DNA of 53,851 bases from Albidovulum sp. bin36 (lineage in GTDB: Bacteria; Pseudomonadota; Alphaproteobacteria; Rhodobacterales; Rhodobacteraceae): positions 1 to 53,851 of the forward strand of contig MPMP01000029.1 in assembly GCA_002238565.1 (NCBI GenBank). Direction: 5' to 3'. The translations under genes and the position numbers were made by a program. The notes under the pieces were generated by a model. The model saw only the letters and a list, made by a program, of their open reading frames with translations, searched no databases and had not been told where the DNA came from. The first letter of the stretch is position 1, and each line of letters begins with the position of its first letter. Shown piece by piece: positions 49,131 to 53,851 of this stretch.

Positions 49131-49824
49131 GTGCTTGGCCGAATACTCCTACTTTATTTCCGCCGAAGCTTACAATTTTAATCCTGACTAATTCAGTCAT
49201 ATTTCCTTCGCGGCTTTTGCGGCGGTTGTCACCGCTTCGTGGCCTAGCGGGCCGGAAATCCACAGTCCGGGCAATAGGCCGCTGCCCCGTCGCTGTTCCG
49301 GGGCCGGCACTGCCATGATCAGGGGGCTCCGGGTCAGGTGGCGAGCCGGAGCCCGCGCTTGCGAAGGCGCTCGAGGCGCTTGCGCTCCCGCCTCTGCGCG
49401 ATCAGTCCGATCCGGTGCAGGTTCGCCGCCAGGATGGACAGGCCAACCGTCCGCTCGAAGCCGGCGGTGCTCCGCGTACGGACCCGGTCCAGGCCGCGCT
49501 GCTCAAGATTGTTGAGCGCGGGTTTAACCGCGGGATGGCGCCGGCGCACCTTCGCGAAGGTCGGCTCGGCCTCGCGCCGCCGCTCCGCGGCGCTCGGATG
49601 CCCTTTTTCGGAAGCGCCGTCGTCTCCAGAAGCTCGCCCAGGCGCTCCTGGTTCTCCGGGCTGTGGAAGCCGCGGTCGAAGCTGCAAACCCCGATGTCGG
49701 GATACGCCTTCAGGCAGGATTCGAGCAGCGGCGCCACGACGTCGACATCGCCGCCCTTCCAAGTGAATCGGTGGTCGAAGATGAACTGGTGCTGGTCCTC
49801 GACGATGAACAGAGGCACCCAGAG
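49131..49824 (-). pseudogene. Truncated ISNCY-like element, transposase C-terminal part
   Basis: From its right end GTGCTTGGCC at 49131 this copy parallels the complete element at 51179-52988. It keeps about 165 codons of the transposase tail (IVEDQHQFIF, VCSFDRGFHSPENQERLGEL, NNLEQRGLDRVRTR, ILAANLHRIGLIAQRRERKR) with a frameshift near 49600. The N-terminal two thirds are missing: the sequence is cut at 49824/49825, where the dispersed repeat begins. Non-functional. Confidence 0.8.
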
Positions 49825-49890
49825 TATGAGCAACCACATTAAATGAAGCAATTGGCGGTTCCCTCGTTCACGGTTTTTAGGGAACCCCGG
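49825..49890. repeat. Dispersed repeat, copy B
   Basis: This is the short version of the repeat: TATGAGCAACCACATTAAAT at the edge, then the GGTTCCC...GGGAACCCC pair around CTCGTTCACGG. Similarity to copies A and C is lost after about 49890, where unrelated sequence leading to the TOPRIM pseudogene begins. It cuts the truncated IS transposase precisely at its first base. Confidence 0.75.
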
Positions 49891-50170
49891 GCCGGTTCCG
49901 CCTCAGGCGTGAACAGCTGATCGACCTTCGGAAGGGCTTGAATTTCGCCTTCCGAAGCGCTTTTCTCTCTCAAGTCAACAAAAGAGGGAGAATGCCGAAT
50001 CTTGCACATTCCCTGGCAGGTTTTCAGCAAGAACCTGGCATTTCTTATTTCCGCCGAAGTATTGGGCATCCTTTTCAAGTTCGACCAGTTCTTCGCCGAG
50101 GAAACGAGGCGGAAGGGCTGCTCCCGCTGCGAACGATCCGCGAGAGGACCGAGCGGCTACCGCCCCGCCG

Positions 50171-50649
50171 GTGCGGCCCGTGCCGGATGATCTCGACCGG
50201 CTGCGCGAGCTGCCGCTTGACCGCGTCGCGCCCCTGCTAGGATGCCGAAGGGACTCCGAGGACCTAGACCCGAAGCTCTGGCGGTGGGAAGGCTCGGTCG
50301 CTGCCGTCGACGGAATCAAGTACTTCGACCACGTCCGGAGGCGCGGCGGCGCCATCGATCTAGTCGTCCATGCGCTGGGCGCGCCCCCGGCGAGGCGATC
50401 CGATGGCTGCGCGGGCCGCCGCCCCGTACCGTCATCCAGTTGGCCGCCGCCGCCGCCGCCGAGCTCCCGGCCTGGATCGCGCAGTGGAAGCCCGAGCGCG
50501 TCATCTGCGGATACGACGCCGACAGGGCCGGAGACCTCGGCACCCGCAGCCTCGAGCGGTGGCACGGACGAGACGAAAGGCTGCGCTCCGAGGGCCGGAA
50601 GGACTGGAACGACATTCTCAGAGACGGCCGGGCGCAGAATCCATCGTAG
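50171..50649 (+). pseudogene. Broken DUF3991/TOPRIM primase-like gene
   Basis: The first frame reads LDRLRELPLDRVAPLLGCRR, WRWEGSVAAVDGIKYFDHVR and GGAIDLVVHALG, the DUF3991 zinc-free N-terminal part. After a frameshift near 50390 it goes straight to AAAAELPAWIAQWKPERVIC, GYDADRAGD and GRKDWNDIL, the end of a TOPRIM domain (YDxDxxG). About 150 residues between them are missing, including the first TOPRIM acidic residue. Intact relatives are mobilisation or replication genes of plasmids and integrative elements. Ends at the stop 50647-50649. Confidence 0.65.
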
Positions 50650-50821
50650 AGCGTGAACGAAACACGGCCGCGCCAAGGCCCCGGGCCCGTTCGAGATGCC
50701 GGTTCCCGCGCAAAAAACCGGGGGATCCCGCCGGAACCGCGCCGAGAGTAAACCGGACGAAAATTCCATCCTAAACCGTGAACGCTACTCCTTAAAATAG
50801 CGTGAATGTCCATAAGCGGTG

Positions 50822-50893
50822 CTCCGCCATGGCGGAGGGCCACAATCGCCACTGGCCCGATGCGGTACCATTGGGCAGCGGAGGCGATTGTGG
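50822..50893. repeat. Nested palindromes
   Basis: A perfect 16-bp palindrome CTCCGCCATGGCGGAG (50822-50837) is followed by an 11-bp inverted repeat, CCACAATCGCC (50840-50850) and GGCGATTGTGG (50883-50893), with a 32-nt loop. It lies between the TOPRIM pseudogene and the end of the IS-split gene, so it could be a terminator region or an element end. Confidence 0.5.
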
Positions 50894-51178
50894 AGATGCG
50901 GCCCGCGACCATCGAGATCGTCGTCTGCGCCGGTCAGTGGTCACCCCTACAACGGAGACCCGTATAGCCCAAAGTCCATGCCTGCATTTCTCTCAAACTC
51001 CCAGGCCATTCTCCTATTTTCTTCAAACTCGGCCTCTCTCCCGAACGCCATTAGCGCTAAACCAAAGCTCACGAGCCCTCGATACATATAGTTCCAGAAA
51101 TCTCTCCGGTATTCACAATGGCGACTCGTTCCAAGAATGCCATTCGTGTGAAATCTAGGTGGGTTTCCAAAATAGATA

Positions 51179-52988
51179 GTGCTCGGTCAAAAATCTCTTA
51201 ACTTTATGAAAAATTTGGAAAAAGTCGCGTTTTTCACTTGCGAAGATTTTCGACATAAGGTATAAATACGCCCAATTCGACCCCATATGGGCGCTATTCG
51301 CCGGATCTTCGCGAGATTTTGCCATGAGAAAAGTCATCGACCTTCAATTGCGGCTGGGTTCCATACCGATCGAGAAGATCGACCTCGACGCCCGATCCCG
51401 CGACGACATTCCGGCTGTGCTCAGGGGCCTCCAGATGGTCTACGCCGACAAGACTGCGCGAGCGCAGCTGATCGACCTGCTCGACGCGCACTTCCGGCCC
51501 GGCATCGATCGCAAGGTGGGCCGCCCCGGCATGGAGATGTGGCGGATCCTGGTGCTGGCCGTCCTCAAGCAGGGCCTCGGCTGCGACTTCGACCGCCTCC
51601 AGGAGCTGGCGAACCAGCATGGCGCGGTTCGGGATATGCTCGGCCACGGCGCGAAGGGCCTCGACGACGAGCGCTAACAGCGCCGCGTCCTCATGGACAA
51701 CATCGCCTTCCTGTCGCCGGAGCTGCTGAGCGGGGTCAACCGCCTGGTGGTCTCGGCGGGGCACGCGGCGGCGAAGAGAAAGCCGGGAACGGCGCTGGAG
51801 GCGCGCTGCGATTCCTTCGTCGTGGAAACCAACGTCCACTTTCCGACCGACGTCAATCTCCTGTTGGACGCGACGCGCTGCGTGACCCGCGAAGCGCACG
51901 CGGCGTGCGCCAAATACGGCATCGGGGGCTGGCGTCAGCACAAGCATTTGACGGAGAAGGCGCGGAAGCTGTTCGGCGCGGTCAGCACGGCCCGCCGCTG
52001 GAAGGCGCGCCCGGACGCGGTGTCGTCCTATCTCGAATTCTGCGGCTAGATCGCCGACAAGACCGAGGCTTCCCTCGCCGAGCTGGAGAAAGCCGGGGCC
52101 TCGGAGGCGGAGACGGCCTCGATCTGCCGCTTCCTGGACCATGCGCGTCGCCAGATCGGCCAGGTCGACAGAAGGCTTCTGAAGGGCGAGGCGATCCCGC
52201 TCGATGAGAAGGTGTTCTCGGTGTTCGAGGAGCACACGCGCTGGATATCCAAGGGGAAGGCGGGGCGCTCGGTCGAGCTCGGGGTGCCTCTGTGCATCGT
52301 CGAGGACCAGCACCAGTTCATTCTCGACCACCGAATCATGTGGAAGGGCGGCGATGTCGACATCGCGGTGCCGCTGCTCGAATCCTGCCTGAAGGCGTAT
52401 CCCGACATCGCCGTCTGCAGCTTCGACCGCGGCTTCCACAGCCCGGAGAACCAGAAGCGCCTGGGCGAGCTTCTGGAGACGGCGGCGCTTCCAAAAAAGA
52501 GGCGTCCGAGTGCCGCGGAGCGGCGGCGCGAGGCCGAGCCGACCTTCGCGAATGCGCGTCGGCGCCATCCCGCGGTTGAATCGGAGATCAACAATCTTGA
52601 GCAGCGCGGCCTGGACCGGGTCCTTACGCGGGGCGCCGCCGGCTTCGAGCGGACGGTCGGCTTGTCCATCCTAGCGGCAAACCTGCACCGGATTGGACTG
52701 ATCGCGCAGAGGCGGGAGCGCAAGCGCCTCGATCGCCTCCGCAAGCGCGGGTTCCGGCTCGCCGCCTGACCCGAAGCCCCCCCCTGATCATGGCAGTGCC
52801 GACCCCGGAACAGCGACGGGGCGGCGGCCTATTGCCCTGACTTCGGATTTCCGGCCCGCTAGGCCGCGAAGCGACGAAAATCGCCGAAAAATCGCCGAAA
52901 AAGCCGCCCGAAGGAAACTTGACTGAACTAGTCATGAATAAAATTGCAAGCTTCGGCGGAAAAAAAGTTGGGGTTTTCGGCCAAGCAC
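51179..52988 (+). mobile_element. ISNCY-like insertion sequence, complete, with target duplication
   Basis: A 1810-bp element. The left end is GTGCTCGGTCAAAAATC and the right end, read inward, is GTGCTTGGCCGAAAACC, so the inverted repeats match at 13 of 17 positions. It is flanked by TAGATA on both sides (51173-51178 and 52989-52994). It contains one transposase gene with two nonsense codons. Two truncated relatives lie at 23517-23870 and 49131-49824. Length and 6-bp duplication would suit ISNCY-type groups; the subgroup was not established. Confidence 0.85.
51324..52769 (+). pseudogene. ISNCY-like transposase with two in-frame stops
   Basis: One continuous reading frame of 481 codons is broken only by TAA at 51675-51677 and TAG at 52047-52049; there is no frameshift. 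The parts show an N-terminal helical domain (MRKVIDLQLRLGSIPIEKID, GRPGMEMWRILVLAVLKQGL), a middle DDE-like part (DSFVVETNVHFPTDVNLLLD) and a C-terminal part (VFSVFEEHTRWISKGKAG, VCSFDRGFHSPENQKRLGEL, NNLEQRGLDRVLTRG). Both stops fall where relatives should have sense codons, so the gene is probably inactive unless the stops are read through or suppressed. Confidence 0.8.
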
Positions 52989-53576
52989 TAGATATCCATG
53001 ATTGGATCCGATGCGCCATGCAAATATCCCGAATACATTTTGCCGAGCGTTCTTGCCGCCTCTAAACCGCCCCCCAATTTGTCATCAGGTATCTTGCCGC
53101 GCAAGTAGGATAGAATCTTTTTTCTGGGAATCATCGGGCGTTTTTGGGTAGAAGACATTGCGGTGTCGGCATCGAACTCTTCTTCGTAAAACGCAGCCAG
53201 ATATCTCTCATGCAACTCGGAAACGTCATCATAGATTATTGCAAACGACAAAAACATTACAGCCTCATTTAACTCATCAAGCATTCGCTGTAAGGAGACC
53301 TGTTCCTGCGCAAATCCATGTTCAACAAGTATCCTCACGGCACGAAGACCACTTATTATTCGAACCAGTTTCTGGACGATTGCCTGGGAGATTGTTTGTT
53401 CCTTGAATCGGTACGCTATAGATTCTTTGTCTCCAATATTTATCGTCCTCTCTACCGGTTGGGGTACCATACTAAGAAGAAGCGACAACTTTCTATCCAT
53501 ATTGACCAATGCGTCATCGTAGGTTGCATTCATGCCGGTTTCCCTTTGTCAGTAGAGTTGCGTGATAAGACGTGTG

Positions 53577-53725
53577 TATGAGCAACCACATTAAATAAAG
53601 CAATCGGCGGTTCCCTCGTTCACGGTATTTTGGGAACCCAGACACGATTGCGCAGCCCGCGCTCCGGACAACCGTTCACGGCAGCGACCAGAGCGTCGGC
53701 GGCAGTCGGACAACACGGATCATCA
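53577..53725. repeat. Dispersed repeat, copy C
   Basis: It begins TATGAGCAACCACATTAAAT 44 nt upstream of the IS-split gene's start and matches copy A over its full length, with one 9-bp difference. On the minus strand it carries the end of an open frame (GDDPCCPTAADALVAAVNGC, then PERGLRNRVWVPKIP, stop). The frame continues to the right in phase as MAKAAGKLLLPRPTEERASR followed by a TGA. The element it belongs to runs towards or past the window end. Confidence 0.75.
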
Positions 53726-53851
53726 CCGTAGAGTCAGCGGGAGGCGCGTTCTTCGGTAGGCCGAGGGAGTAGCAGTTTGCCGGCGGCTTTCGCCATTTGC
53801 CGGTGCCCCGGTCTCCGCCGTGGATCACGTTTCCTCACCGCTGCTCGTCAA

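Larger units (their letters stand above)
50947..53533 (-). pseudogene. Gene of unknown function split by an insertion sequence
   Basis: The ATG at 53533 opens a minus-strand frame ending 180 codons later inside an IS. Removing the IS (51179-52988) and one copy of its TAGATA duplication gives 771 nt, exactly 257 codons, with no internal stop. The join reads HGASDPIMDI then YFGNPPRFHTNGILG and runs to FGLYGSPL and the stop at 50947-50949. The rebuilt 256-residue protein is mostly helical and soluble; its family is not recognised. The insertion separates the last 76 residues, so the gene is probably inactive. Its promoter side lies next to repeat copy C. Confidence 0.85.

Noticed and set aside
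51294..52568. 424-codon minus-strand frame
   Set aside because: Antisense to the ISNCY-like transposase; uninterrupted only because of codon bias on the other strand.

Overview
The window looks like an accessory region of a proteobacterial genome, most likely alphaproteobacterial. The reasons are the tripartite TRAP carrier, the hydantoinase/oxoprolinase pair, the dimethylformamidase pair, the GlxA-type regulator and the type I restriction operon, but no ribosomal RNA or housekeeping marker is present to fix the taxon. Sharp changes in base composition, many insertion-sequence fragments and many broken genes show repeated horizontal acquisition and decay.

Layout. 0.2-0.6 kb: an IS110-type transposase fragment. 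0.7-3.5 kb (minus strand): a compact peptide-modification (RiPP) cassette made of a 65-residue precursor ending in YNRMHNRHNRGR, an FxsB-type radical SAM/SPASM maturase, a 2-oxoglutarate/Fe(II) oxygenase and an HExxH-type peptide beta-hydroxylase. 3.7-8.4 kb (same strand, directly upstream): a RADAR anti-phage pair (rdrA ATPase, rdrB divergent adenosine deaminase). 8.4-11.1 kb: a gene graveyard with a transposase tail, a repeat, an ATPase tail, a frameshifted serine resolvase and a decayed RelB/YafQ-type toxin-antitoxin pair. 11.1-22.4 kb (minus): a type I restriction-modification operon (hsdM, hsdS, a GIY-YIG/DUF4357 gene, hsdR) followed by a 1432-residue NACHT-like NTPase with a C-terminal nuclease-like motif. 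22.5-23.9 kb: a broken ParA gene with its small partner, then an IS remnant. 23.9-25.9 kb: an ABC-type AAA ATPase plus DUF4276-like gene, a probable further defence module. So four defence-type systems lie within 25 kb.

26.5-45.7 kb is a catabolic island. One minus-strand group codes for hydantoinase/oxoprolinase A and B, a DAO-type FAD oxidoreductase and a flavin monooxygenase. A second codes for a TRAP transporter and a DinB-fold protein. A divergent plus-strand operon codes for a polar amino-acid ABC transporter. A third minus-strand operon codes for an ABM-fold protein, a GlxA/AraC regulator, both subunits of an N,N-dimethylformamidase-like amidohydrolase and a creatinase-like M24 protein. 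Together they suggest uptake and hydrolytic/oxidative breakdown of a small N-alkylated amide, imide or amino-acid derivative; the substrate itself is an inference.

46-53.9 kb is mobile-element rich. It holds an IS66/ISBst12-like element with a DNA adenine methylase passenger, three generations of one ISNCY-like element (a complete copy with two nonsense codons and two truncated copies), a broken DUF3991/TOPRIM primase-like gene, and three copies of a repeat with one sharp boundary. The complete ISNCY-like copy (51179-52988) is flanked by a 6-bp duplication TAGATA; removing the element and one duplicate restores an uninterrupted 256-codon gene on the opposite strand.

No tRNA, rRNA or CRISPR array was seen. 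Functions come from reading conserved motifs by eye; no database search was run.
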